NCBI GenBank assembly: GCA_035640475.1
Contig: DASQWC010000016.1
Span: 1-21,557, forward strand
From: DASQWC01 sp035640475
Lineage (GTDB): Bacteria > Actinomycetota > JAICYB01
Reading direction: 5' to 3'
DNA: 21,557 bases
Below the pieces are notes generated by a model. That model saw nothing but the letters and a program-made list of their open reading frames with translations. It had not been told where the DNA came from and did no database searches. The translations under genes and the position numbers were made by a program. Below are positions 7,678 through 15,069 of the stretch, in pieces. Position 1 is the first letter of the stretch; each line of letters starts with the position of its first letter.

Positions 7678-8648
7678 CGCGCGACCATCTGGCGCTTACC
7701 CGTCCGGGCCGATTCGTAGGCTGCCGCAACGATCGCGAGCGCTGCGCGGCCCTCGTCGCCGGAAGCTGCCGGACCCTCCGGCGCCTCACCGCGGACTACG
7801 CGGACGAAGTCGCTGCACGGGGTGGCGGTCACCGGCGTCCCCTCGATCGATTCCTTCGTGCCGGAAGCGCTACGAAACGTCAACCCGCCGAAGCCGAGCG
7901 ACAGCGTGCCGTCGGAGCCGTAGATCCCGAGGGCGAATTCCGGCGGCGGCCGCGTGACCCAGCTCACGTGCACAAGCGCCGCGGCGCCGCCGTCGAGGCC
8001 GATGGTTATGAACGCGGCGTCCTCGACGGCGCCGTCGCCGGTGAGCATGCAGGTGACCTCCGTCGCTTCGAGTCCCGTGACGAAACGAATGAGATCCAAG
8101 CCGTGGATGCCGAGGTCGATCAGCGCGCCGCCGCCGGACTGCGCAGCATCGAAGAACCACGTCGCACCCGCCCAGTCATGTGGACCGGCGTGTCCGTACG
8201 CGAGCCGGACGGCCACGATCGTGCCGACCTTCGTGACGGCCTGTTGCGCGGCGATGACGGCCGGGACGTAGCGCAGGTTGTGCGCGACGCGCAGAACGAC
8301 ACCGGCGCCTTCGGCCACCGCATTCATCTCGTCGGCCTGCTCGAGGGTGGCCGCCATCGGCTTCTCCACGAGCACGTGTTTGCGGGCGTTTGCCGCAGCG
8401 ACCGTTTGCTCGCAGTGAAGCGCGTTCGGTGTGCAGACGACGACGGCGTCGACGTCGTCCCGATCGATAACGGCTCGCCAGTCGTCGGTGACGTCGCCGC
8501 CGCCCCATTCACCCGCGGCCGCCTCCGCCGACGCAAGCGTGCGCGACGCGAAGGCCACTACATCGACGTCGTCACACTGCTTGAGGGCGGGAAGGTGCGC
8601 GCGCCGGGCGATCGATCCGCAACCGATGACCCCGATGCGAAGCGTCAC
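7674..8648 (-). CDS. Gfo/Idh/MocA family NAD(P)-dependent oxidoreductase
   Basis: Predicted 324-residue sugar dehydrogenase. The Rossmann glycine motif GVIGCGSIARRAHLPAL starts at residue 6, and the hallmark VLVEKPMA (EKP at 95-97) follows. The catalytic pair is visible in LIDLGIHGLDL (Asp178 and His182). The family oxidises or reduces hydroxyls of sugars, inositols and nucleotide sugars; which sugar is unknown. The start is the GTG at 8648 (MTLRIGVIG), sharing GTGA with the stop of the aminotransferase gene. A much longer in-frame reading to 9443 runs antisense-frame through the aminotransferase gene and is rejected. Pairing with a DegT aminotransferase is common in amino-sugar pathways. Confidence 0.93.
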   Translation of the reverse strand: MTLRIGVIGCGSIARRAHLPALKQCDDVDVVAFASRTLASAEAAAGEWGGGDVTDDWRAVIDRDDVDAVVVCTPNALHCEQTVAAANARKHVLVEKPMAATLEQADEMNAVAEGAGVVLRVAHNLRYVPAVIAAQQAVTKVGTIVAVRLAYGHAGPHDWAGATWFFDAAQSGGGALIDLGIHGLDLIRFVTGLEATEVTCMLTGDGAVEDAAFITIGLDGGAAALVHVSWVTRPPPEFALGIYGSDGTLSLGFGGLTFRSASGTKESIEGTPVTATPCSDFVRVVRGEAPEGPAASGDEGRAALAIVAAAYESARTGKRQMVAR

Positions 8649-9904
8649 AGAACGTGCGAGGCGACCTTCGCGACGGCGGTGGCGACGTCCTCGCAATCCG
8701 CGGACGTGAACGCGGCCCCGATCCCGACGATGAACGATCGCGCGACGAGCTCTTCTGTGCGCGGGCACATGCCCATCTCGTAGCTCACCGACGTCGGATG
8801 CTCGGCGCAGTGCCACGGCCCGCCCTTCCTTGACGCCGTGCGCTTGGCCAGGATCGCGGGGGCCGAGTAGACGGGCTTTCCGTCGTACATCTGCGCGGAC
8901 GGAATTCCCTCGGCACGCAGAGCGGCCACAAACGTCCGCGCGATCTCGGCCGAGGGCGCGAACCATGTGATAGACGACCCGCCGTCGCCGTCCGGGTCGT
9001 GCGATCCGCGTAATTCGAGACCGGCGATCTCCCCGACGGCGTCCAGGACCTTGCGCCGGTTCGTGCGGAACGCGTCGATGATCCCAGGCAGTCGGCGGAG
9101 CTGCACCGCGGCGATGGCGCCGGCGATCTCGGTCATACGCAGGTTCTCGCCGGCGAAGGGCTCGGCGAGCTCCTCTCCCCGAGATACGCCGTAGCTCGTG
9201 ACGAACTGGCCCCCTTGATCGGAGTAGCGAGACGCGCGAACGTGCAATGCGTCGTCGTTGGTCACGAGCGCGCCGCCCTCGCCCGTCGTGATGTTCTTCT
9301 CGAGCTGGAGTGAGAACGCGCCGAGATCGCCAAGGGTGCCGAGCGCGCGTCCTTTGTAGGACGAACCGATCGCTTGGCACGCGTCCTCGATGACGGCGAT
9401 GCCGCTGCGGCGCGCGATGTCGAGCAGCGCATCCATTGCGCATGCCTGGTTCTCGAGGTGGACCGGCACGACGGCGGCCGTGCGCCTCGTGATCTTCGCA
9501 TCGACGTCGTCCGGATCGATCCCGAGCGTGGAATCGATCTCGCAGAAGATCGGGACGGCATCCATGGTCACGACGGCGTTGACCGTTGCGATGAACGTGA
9601 AGGACGGCACCAGCACCTCGTCTCCGCAGCCGATCCCGGCCGCCGCGAGCGCGGCGCGCAGTGCGGCCGTCCCGCTCGAGACGCCGACGGCGTGCGAGAC
9701 GCCGAGGAGCTCGCAGAGTGCTCGTTCGAATCCATCGACGCGATTGCCGAGTTTCGGCCCGTAGTAGCGAAAGAGCGACCGGGACACGAGCACCTCGAGC
9801 GCGGCGTCGCGCTCTTCGGCACCGAAGAGCGCGAGGCCGCGCCCGAGCCGCGGCTGCTTGGCACGCACCGGCGTTCCGCCGTCGATGGCCAATCGATCAG
9901 TCAT
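8645..9904 (-). CDS. DegT/DnrJ/EryC1/StrS family PLP-dependent aminotransferase
   Basis: Predicted 419-residue sugar aminotransferase. Family features include SSGTAALRAAL near 77, the PLP-ring contact Asp174 in VIEDACQAIGSSYKG, and the Schiff-base lysine Lys203 in LEKNITTGEGG. The Lys means it should be a real aminotransferase and not one of the His-containing dehydratase relatives. The usual substrate is a keto sugar or a nucleotide-linked keto sugar. The start is the ATG at 9904 (MTDRLAIDGGTP), which overlaps the nagA end by 8 bp (ATGACTGA). Reading from 9973 would add 23 residues inside nagA. It sits between nagA and a Gfo/Idh dehydrogenase. Confidence 0.92.
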   Translation of the reverse strand: MTDRLAIDGGTPVRAKQPRLGRGLALFGAEERDAALEVLVSRSLFRYYGPKLGNRVDGFERALCELLGVSHAVGVSSGTAALRAALAAAGIGCGDEVLVPSFTFIATVNAVVTMDAVPIFCEIDSTLGIDPDDVDAKITRRTAAVVPVHLENQACAMDALLDIARRSGIAVIEDACQAIGSSYKGRALGTLGDLGAFSLQLEKNITTGEGGALVTNDDALHVRASRYSDQGGQFVTSYGVSRGEELAEPFAGENLRMTEIAGAIAAVQLRRLPGIIDAFRTNRRKVLDAVGEIAGLELRGSHDPDGDGGSSITWFAPSAEIARTFVAALRAEGIPSAQMYDGKPVYSAPAILAKRTASRKGGPWHCAEHPTSVSYEMGMCPRTEELVARSFIVGIGAAFTSADCEDVATAVAKVASHVL

Positions 9905-11006
9905 CGGCAGACCATACGCGCTCACCACCCAGATACGTCGCGACACACCGCAGGTCGTCGTCGAGGACGACAAAGTCTGCGAACGCTCCGGGCGTGAGCC
10001 TGCCCAGGCGCGCTCCGATGGTCTCTGCCGGTGTCAGCGTCGCCGCCTCAACCGCGAAGCCGAGCATCACGCCCGCGCGAGCGGCGACGGCGACGCCGTC
10101 ACTCAGGCTCGCGTACGCGCCGGCAAGCGTTCCGTCGGCGAGACGCGCGGCATCGGATCCTTCGCCGGCGACGACGTCGGAAACGAGCGCGACGCGTTCG
10201 GGCTTCGCGCGAAACACGAGCGACACGACCGACGGATCAACGTGCACGCCGTCGGAGATGAGTCCGGCGACAACGCGCGGGTCCGTCAACACCGCGCCCA
10301 CGACACCCGGCTCGCGGTGGTGCATCGGACGCATTGCGTTGTAAAGATGCGTCGCCATGCGCGCACCGGCGTTGACGGCGTCCACCGTCTCGAGAAACGA
10401 GGCGTCGGTGTGGCCGATCGAGGCAACGGCGCCGGCGCCGACGACTTGGCGGATTGCATCGAGCCCACCGTCGAGCTCGGGCGCGATCGTCACGATCCGG
10501 ACGAGTCCCGGCACGCGGGTCAGGCTCTGCGCGATCGACAGTTCATTCGGCGGCTCCAGGTACTCCAGTTGATGGGCGCCGCGCCGACGCGCGGCGATCC
10601 AAGGGCCTTCCAGGTGCACACCGAGGACGCGTGCCCCGATCGTCTCGCCGGCGAGCTGACGCCTTCGGGCGGCCGCGACCGCGTCGATGGCGGCCAGCCG
10701 GACTGCGGGCGAGCAGGACACGATCGTCGGCAGCCACGCCGTCACCCCGTGCGACAGCAATCCCGTCGCGATGGCTTCGACGGCCTCGACCGTGCCCTCG
10801 CGCACGTCACGTGTGCCCCAACCGTTAACTTGAAGATCTACAAGCCCCGGTACCACCAGGCCGGGGAGCTCTACGTCCGTGACCCGGCGCTCGATGCCTT
10901 CGATCATTGCGTTAGCGACCCGGACCGTCGCGGGTACCACCCGGGCACGGGGTGTGAGGAGCGTCGATGCGGAGAAGGTCTCTTGGCGGATTTTCGTCCG
11001 GCTCAC
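9897..11006 (-). CDS. nagA: N-acetylglucosamine-6-phosphate deacetylase
   Basis: Predicted 369-residue amidohydrolase-fold enzyme converting GlcNAc-6-phosphate to glucosamine-6-phosphate and acetate in the cytosol. Family landmarks are PGLVDLQVNGWG (53-64), LGVHLEGPWI with metal-binding Glu133, GHTDASF with His199, and THLYNAMRPMHH with His220. SDGVHVDP with His255 and the catalytic Asp277 in LVSDVVAG follow. Length agrees with NagA (about 380). The start is a GTG at 11006 with no Shine-Dalgarno; a later start would cut into the first strands. It heads the six-gene minus-strand unit and is divergent from the L,D-transpeptidase gene across only 46 bp. Together with the GH84 gene it points to GlcNAc use or recycling. 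Confidence 0.92.
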   Translation of the reverse strand: MSRTKIRQETFSASTLLTPRARVVPATVRVANAMIEGIERRVTDVELPGLVVPGLVDLQVNGWGTRDVREGTVEAVEAIATGLLSHGVTAWLPTIVSCSPAVRLAAIDAVAAARRRQLAGETIGARVLGVHLEGPWIAARRRGAHQLEYLEPPNELSIAQSLTRVPGLVRIVTIAPELDGGLDAIRQVVGAGAVASIGHTDASFLETVDAVNAGARMATHLYNAMRPMHHREPGVVGAVLTDPRVVAGLISDGVHVDPSVVSLVFRAKPERVALVSDVVAGEGSDAARLADGTLAGAYASLSDGVAVAARAGVMLGFAVEAATLTPAETIGARLGRLTPGAFADFVVLDDDLRCVATYLGGERVWSADD

Positions 11007-11051
11007 TCGGTCGTTAAAGTTGTCGCCTCAAGAATCGTAGTGGAGGGGGCA

Positions 11052-11108
11052 GGTGGCTAGAGTGCTCCGGCGGGTGTCGGTATCACCGACACCGCCGGAG
11101 TGGCCACC
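11052..11108. repeat. Strong inverted repeat over the 5' end of the L,D-transpeptidase frame
   Basis: CTCCGGCGG-G-TGTCGGT (11065-11081) pairs perfectly with ACCGACACCGCCGGAG (11085-11100) around a 3-nt loop, with one bulged G. GGTGGC (11052-11057) and GCCACC (11103-11108) add an outer stem. No T-run follows on either strand. It could be an operator in the divergent nagA/L,D-transpeptidase control region or an mRNA hairpin. Confidence 0.7.
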
Positions 11109-12234
11109 GGCGTTGGGGCTCAGCGACGAGCCCTTCACGCTTTCTTGGACGGCGATTTCGGCGGCGGCGGCGATGAACGGATCACTGAACGGAAAACACG
11201 CGCCCGGGCGCATCAGACGACGGGCTGCGCGCACGGCGGCACTCGCCATCGGCTTGCTCGTGCTCGCGACGGCTGCGTTCGGTCTCGGGTACGACAGGCT
11301 GAGCGTTTCCCAGCTTCTTCCCGGCACCCGGATCGGCGGAGTCAAGGTCGGTAGCCGCACAATCGCGGAAGCGGTCCGTCTGCTCGACGGCAAAGTCGTC
11401 CAACCGCTGCGGACGAATGCGATCACGTTGCGTGCACACGACACGCTGCGCACGAGTGCGTGGGACCTCGGCGTGCGCATCGATACCGCGACCGCGGTGC
11501 GCCGTGTGTTCGACGCGCAGCAATCCGGATCGCTCGCGACGAGATTGTGGCGACGTGCATTCGGGGACGACGTCCATCACTCCCTGCTCTCGACGATCGA
11601 CCGACGCAAGCTCGACTCATATCTCGACGAGACGGCCAAACACATCGACCGTGCGCCGAAGGACGCGACTGTGGAAGTCGAGGGGGCTGTGCTCCGCGTC
11701 ATTCCGCACGAGGTCGGCCGGCGACTGAACGTCGACGAAGCGGGCCGGCGGCTGCTGCGCGCTCTGGAGGCCGGCGATCGGGACGTCCGGCTCCCGGTGG
11801 AGATCACACAGCCGGCGCTGCGCTCGGAGCAGTTCGCGAAAGTCGTGATGGTCCACCTCGACACGAACAAGCTCGACCTGTACAACGACGGCAAGCTGTC
11901 GAAGGTGTGGCCCGTTGCGACGGGAACGCCAGGCAACCCGACACCGCGCGGGCAGTTTAAGATCACGGCGAAGCGCACGAACCCGACGTGGGTGAACCCG
12001 TGGGCCGACTGGTCGATGGACATGCCGGCGCGAATCGGGCCCGGCCCGAACAACCCGCTCGGCACGCGCGCGCTGAACCTGTCGGCCAGCGGCATCCGTA
12101 TTCACGGGACTCCGCACGCAGACTCGATCGGCGGGCCCGCGTCGCACGGCTGCATTCGGATGTACATGGAGGATGCCGAGGAGCTCTTCGACCTCGTCGA
12201 CGTCGGGACACCGGTCCTCATCGTAGGCTTGTAG
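11053..12234 (+). CDS. L,D-transpeptidase (YkuD domain) with N-terminal membrane anchor
   Basis: Predicted 393-residue cell-wall enzyme making 3-3 peptidoglycan cross-links outside the membrane. It has a 40-residue N-terminal tail, then an Arg-rich stretch and one transmembrane/signal-anchor segment (ALAIGLLVLATAAFGLGY). A PG_binding_4-like (PF12229) region spans roughly 95-200, and a YkuD domain follows from about 275. The catalytic motif HGTPHADSIGGP..SHGCIRM places His365 and Cys367. The GTG at 11053 has an excellent GGAGGGGG ribosome binding site 6 nt upstream. However, codons 5-16 lie in a large hairpin, and an in-frame ATG at 11173 gives a more usual protein start (MNGSLNGKH) but lacks such a site. 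The secreted cupredoxin gene follows 2 bp after the stop. Confidence 0.9.
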   Translation: MARVLRRVSVSPTPPEWPPALGLSDEPFTLSWTAISAAAAMNGSLNGKHAPGRIRRRAARTAALAIGLLVLATAAFGLGYDRLSVSQLLPGTRIGGVKVGSRTIAEAVRLLDGKVVQPLRTNAITLRAHDTLRTSAWDLGVRIDTATAVRRVFDAQQSGSLATRLWRRAFGDDVHHSLLSTIDRRKLDSYLDETAKHIDRAPKDATVEVEGAVLRVIPHEVGRRLNVDEAGRRLLRALEAGDRDVRLPVEITQPALRSEQFAKVVMVHLDTNKLDLYNDGKLSKVWPVATGTPGNPTPRGQFKITAKRTNPTWVNPWADWSMDMPARIGPGPNNPLGTRALNLSASGIRIHGTPHADSIGGPASHGCIRMYMEDAEELFDLVDVGTPVLIVGL

Positions 12235-12236
12235 GC

Positions 12237-12716
12237 ATGCGGCGCCTCGCCGTCGTTGCCGTCCTCGTCGCATCGACCTTCCTCGTGGCACAGCCGGCCT
12301 TCGCGCCGCATCTGTTCCCGTTGGCTCCCGGTGATCCGACCGGAGACTGCGCTGCGAGGATGCAGGAGCCGTCCGACGCCGCCGCACACGTCGTCACGGA
12401 AGGGTTCTTCTTCCTCGACGAACGAACAATGACCTCGACGACGACGATCAAGGCCGGGCAAAGCGTGATGTGGGAGTTCATCCGTTTCTGCCATTCGGTG
12501 ACGTCGGTGTCGGTTCCCAAGGGAGCCAAGAAGTTCTCGACCTACGGGGGCAAGGGCTCGGCCACGGGCCCCGTCATGGGGCAGGATCAGCTCGTCAAGC
12601 CGGACGGCGCCAAGAGCAACTACACCGTGAAGTTCCGCAAGCCCGGCAGGTACTCCTACGAGTGCATCCACCACGCCGCGGTGGGGATGACCGGAACGAT
12701 CGTCGTTACTCGGTAG
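12237..12716 (+). CDS. Secreted cupredoxin (plastocyanin-like) protein
   Basis: Predicted 159-residue exported copper protein. The N-terminus is a typical Sec signal peptide (MRRLAVVAVLVASTFL, then AQPAFA with cleavage probably after residue 23). The mature part ends in a cupredoxin domain. Type-1 copper ligands are His86 (FCHSV), Cys143, His146 and Met151 in YECIHHAAVGM, the C-x2-H-x4-M spacing of plastocyanins. Two further cysteines (38 and 85) could form a disulfide. The ATG lies 2 bp after the L,D-transpeptidase stop, so the two are likely co-transcribed. It converges on the LLM oxidoreductase gene. Role: electron transfer or copper binding in the cell envelope; the partner is unknown. 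Confidence 0.9.
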   Translation: MRRLAVVAVLVASTFLVAQPAFAPHLFPLAPGDPTGDCAARMQEPSDAAAHVVTEGFFFLDERTMTSTTTIKAGQSVMWEFIRFCHSVTSVSVPKGAKKFSTYGGKGSATGPVMGQDQLVKPDGAKSNYTVKFRKPGRYSYECIHHAAVGMTGTIVVTR

Positions 12717-12758
12717 GGGATCCGGCGAGCAGCACAGCCGCGGCGTTGTGCCGTCCCC
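12716..12758. terminator. Possible bidirectional terminator between convergent genes
   Basis: The 49-bp convergent gap can fold with GGGGA (12716-12720) against TCCCC (12754-12758) and an inner GCACA/TGTGC pair (12732-12736, 12747-12751). The stems are interrupted and there is no clear T-run, so support is modest. Confidence 0.35.
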
Positions 12759-12765
12759 GGTATGA

Positions 12766-13635
12766 CTAGAGAACCGCGTCGGCCAGCCGGTCGACCTGGT
12801 CGGGGTCGGCGGCGGCCGCCGAGAAGTTGAACTCGTCGAAGCCGGCGTCCTCGAAGATCTGCAGCGTGCGCCTCGCGGCCTCGGGTGTCCGGATCATCGC
12901 CGCCGCCGCTGCGTTGCCGAGCTGCGGGAAGAAGTCGGAGTAGTAGTCGATGACGTTGCGCTCGGCCTCCGAGGCGACCGCGTGATGGCCGAGCGCGAAA
13001 TAGGAGGCGCCGACGAGCCGGATCTTTCCTTCGCGGCCCCGGGCATTCCATGCCGCATGGATGGCGTCGACCATCGGTGCGACCATGACCGGTGAGCCGA
13101 CGGCGATGAACCCGTCACCCCAGCGCGCGATGCGGCGCACGATCTTCGGGGACGGCGTCAGGGCGCCGAAGTAGATCGGGATTCGTCCGGCTACCGGTGG
13201 AGGACACGCTTCGCGTGATCCTTCGCCGGGCGGCTCGCCGCGCCACAACGCATGCATCGTCTCCAGCATGCGGTCGAAGCGCCGGCCGCGGTCGGAGAAG
13301 TTCGTTCCGGTCACGACGAAATCGTCGGCGCGCATGCCGGCGCTCAAGCCGAGCACGAGTCGTCCACCGGACAGGCGGTCGATCGACGCCGCTTGCTTGG
13401 CCAGCAAGATCGGGTCGCGCAACGGCGCAACGACCGTCGATGTCAGAAGCCGAACGCGGGTGGTCGCGCCGGCGACGGCGGCCAGCGTGACCATCTCTTC
13501 GTGTGTGGGGTAGGCAATGCGGCCGATAACGCCGACTGACTCGAAGCCTCGGTTCTCGATTCGCGTTGCCCAATCGAGGAGTGTGGGCCCGTCGACGGCG
13601 GGAGCACCGTTGGGTAGGACGACCCCGATCTCCAT
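12766..13635 (-). CDS. LLM class (luciferase-like, F420-type) oxidoreductase
   Basis: Predicted 289-residue flavin-dependent oxidoreductase of the bacterial luciferase superfamily. The N-terminal strand MEIGVVLPNG is followed by RVRLLTSTVVAPLRDPILLAKQAASIDRLSGGRLVLGLSAG in two conserved blocks. The C-terminal half contains IPIYFGALTPSPKIVRRIARWGDGF, again standard for the family. Relatives with this layout in actinobacteria usually use coenzyme F420 in place of FMN, but the cofactor is inferred. The substrate is unknown. The ATG at 13635 overlaps the cupin stop by one base (TGATG), so the gene is the last of a coupled three-gene unit. Confidence 0.9.
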   Translation of the reverse strand: MEIGVVLPNGAPAVDGPTLLDWATRIENRGFESVGVIGRIAYPTHEEMVTLAAVAGATTRVRLLTSTVVAPLRDPILLAKQAASIDRLSGGRLVLGLSAGMRADDFVVTGTNFSDRGRRFDRMLETMHALWRGEPPGEGSREACPPPVAGRIPIYFGALTPSPKIVRRIARWGDGFIAVGSPVMVAPMVDAIHAAWNARGREGKIRLVGASYFALGHHAVASEAERNVIDYYSDFFPQLGNAAAAAMIRTPEAARRTLQIFEDAGFDEFNFSAAAADPDQVDRLADAVL

Positions 13636-14159
13636 CAGGCGGGCAGGCGGAGCCCGAAGAGCCGTCCGAGCGCGGCCATCGGTGCGACGAACGCGTTCGT
13701 GATGGCCAGCATGCCCGCGCTACGAATCTCGTTGCGAAACTCGTGAACGAACATCGCGCCGAGGAGCGGGTTGCGCGGAATGCCGCGTTTGGTGAGCTTG
13801 CCGGTCTGCGCGAGGGTGCCGAGCACCACGAAGAGCTCGGCCGTTCGAAGCGCCGGCGTGAACTCGACGTTGATCCTGACGTCCTCGCCGGTATCGTTGC
13901 GGAACTTGTGCGCCGTTCGCGGCGGCACGACGATTGTCTCGCCGGGCGAGGCCCGGTGCTTGCGCCGCGCGACGCTGAAGAGCGGACGTCCGGCCACGAT
14001 CCGAAAACGCTCTTGCTGGTTCGGATGCGTGTGGAGCGTCGGAATGAACCCGCCCGGGTACATCGTGAAGTCCATCTCGAATCGGTCGTCGCCCATCGCG
14101 ACGATCGTGAGCGTGTCCTTGGTGACCGGGTTGTCGACGACCTGCCCGACGTGAGCCAT
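13635..14159 (-). CDS. Cupin domain protein
   Basis: Predicted 174-residue small cupin. Motif 1 reads HTHPNQQERF, giving metal ligands His43, His45 and Glu50, and motif 2 supplies His84 in PPRTAHKFRN. The ligand set (three His and one Glu) suggests a metal-binding, possibly enzymatic, cupin. The C-terminal 70 residues are helical and slightly hydrophobic (MLAITNAFVAPMAALGRLFG) and extend beyond the minimal cupin barrel. Both ends are joined to neighbours by 1-nt TGATG overlaps, so it is made together with the alpha/beta hydrolase and the LLM oxidoreductase. Its reaction cannot be named. Confidence 0.85.
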   Translation of the reverse strand: MAHVGQVVDNPVTKDTLTIVAMGDDRFEMDFTMYPGGFIPTLHTHPNQQERFRIVAGRPLFSVARRKHRASPGETIVVPPRTAHKFRNDTGEDVRINVEFTPALRTAELFVVLGTLAQTGKLTKRGIPRNPLLGAMFVHEFRNEIRSAGMLAITNAFVAPMAALGRLFGLRLPA

Positions 14160-15022
14160 CAGGCCTTCAGGAACTCGACGATCTTCGCGTTGACCTCGTC
14201 GGGCTTCTCGAGGTGCAAGAAGTGCCCGGCCCCCTCGACGAAGACGTACTCGCCGCCCGGGCCGAGCGACGCCTTGAGGATCGTCTCATCGATCAGGTCG
14301 ATACCCAGACAGCCGTCGTCCCGTCCGTGGAAGTACAGCATCGGAATCGGGACGGCGCCGCCGGACATCTGCGCGGCTTCGCCTTCGGCCGCCGAGCGGC
14401 CGTGGAACGAATCCCGGTAGTAGCCCATCGCGGCTTGGCCGCCGTCGGCCGCGAAGCAGTCCCTGAGGCTACGCATGAACGCGGCATCCGGCTGATAGCC
14501 GGGCGACCAGTCGGCCCAGATCCGGTCGATGATCGCGAAATCCTTTGCCGGAAAGGCGATGTCGGCGAGCGGCGTGTTGAAGAACCAGATGTACCAGGAG
14601 CGCTTCCATTGCTCGGGGCTCTCGAGGAATCCGCTCAAGGCACCCTGCGGTGGAACGGCCAGCGTGACGATCTTCTTGAAGCGATCGGGCTTGTGCGTCA
14701 CGGCGAGCGTCGCCGCGCCGGCGCCCCAGTCGCTTCCGACGATGTAGATCTCTGAGTTGCCGGCGAGCGCGTCTGTGAGCGCGAGCGCGTCGAGTGCCTG
14801 GTACTGGGAGTGGTACTTCCCGTCGGGTGACGCACCGGTCGGCGGATAGCCGCGCGTCCACGGCGCGACGCCGCGGAAGCCGGCCTTCGCGAGGGCGCCG
14901 AGCAGTGGCTCCCACGTCGGTGCGTGATCGGGAAAGCCGTGCAGACACAACACGAGGGGGCCCTCGCCCTGTTCGAGGTACGCGAACTCGATGCCGTTGG
15001 CGGTGATCCGTTTGGTTTCCAT
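14159..15022 (-). CDS. Alpha/beta fold hydrolase (epoxide hydrolase-like)
   Basis: Predicted 287-residue hydrolase. The oxyanion motif HGFPDH (28-33) is followed by the nucleophile elbow VGSDWGAG. Here Asp98 takes the nucleophile place, as in epoxide hydrolases and haloalkane dehalogenases, not the Ser of esterases. The acid is probably Asp235 or Asp236 (GRDDG) and the base His267 (GAGHFLHLEKP). A lid segment rich in Trp/Tyr (WKRSWYIWFF) is present. The ATG at 15022 gives the natural start (METKRITANGIE). No Shine-Dalgarno is seen, but CAAAAT lies 7 nt upstream and could be a -10 for a leaderless transcript. The open frame continues to 15400 antisense to the enoyl-CoA hydratase and is not used. 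Confidence 0.9.
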   Translation of the reverse strand: METKRITANGIEFAYLEQGEGPLVLCLHGFPDHAPTWEPLLGALAKAGFRGVAPWTRGYPPTGASPDGKYHSQYQALDALALTDALAGNSEIYIVGSDWGAGAATLAVTHKPDRFKKIVTLAVPPQGALSGFLESPEQWKRSWYIWFFNTPLADIAFPAKDFAIIDRIWADWSPGYQPDAAFMRSLRDCFAADGGQAAMGYYRDSFHGRSAAEGEAAQMSGGAVPIPMLYFHGRDDGCLGIDLIDETILKASLGPGGEYVFVEGAGHFLHLEKPDEVNAKIVEFLKA

Positions 15023-15044
15023 GGAAGGGATTTTGGCAGTTTGT

Positions 15045-15069
15045 CTTGCATGAGCGCCGCTCATGCAAG
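15045..15069. repeat. 11-bp perfect inverted repeat in the divergent hydrolase / enoyl-CoA hydratase promoter
   Basis: CTTGCATGAGC (15045-15055) and GCTCATGCAAG (15059-15069) are perfect arms with a 3-nt spacer. It covers the proposed ATG of the hydratase (15050) and lies 22 bp upstream of the hydrolase start, a natural place for a shared operator. It may instead be a mobile or REP-like palindrome. Confidence 0.7.

Noticed and set aside
7497..8783. Open frame (428 codons) on the plus strand
   Set aside because: Antisense to the Gfo/Idh and ceramidase-like genes, which have clear catalytic motifs; no domain seen in this frame.
11007..11052. Riboswitch (for example c-di-AMP type) ahead of the L,D-transpeptidase
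   Set aside because: Such switches occur before actinobacterial cell-wall genes, but the 46-bp gap is too short and the hairpin here has none of the expected conserved blocks.
9858..11060. Open frame (400 codons) on the plus strand
   Set aside because: Antisense to nagA, whose metal-site motifs are complete; the product is Arg/His-rich without recognisable domains.
13635..14159. Cupin as a sugar isomerase of the amino-sugar locus
   Set aside because: It is in a different coupled unit, and its ligand pattern alone does not identify an isomerase.
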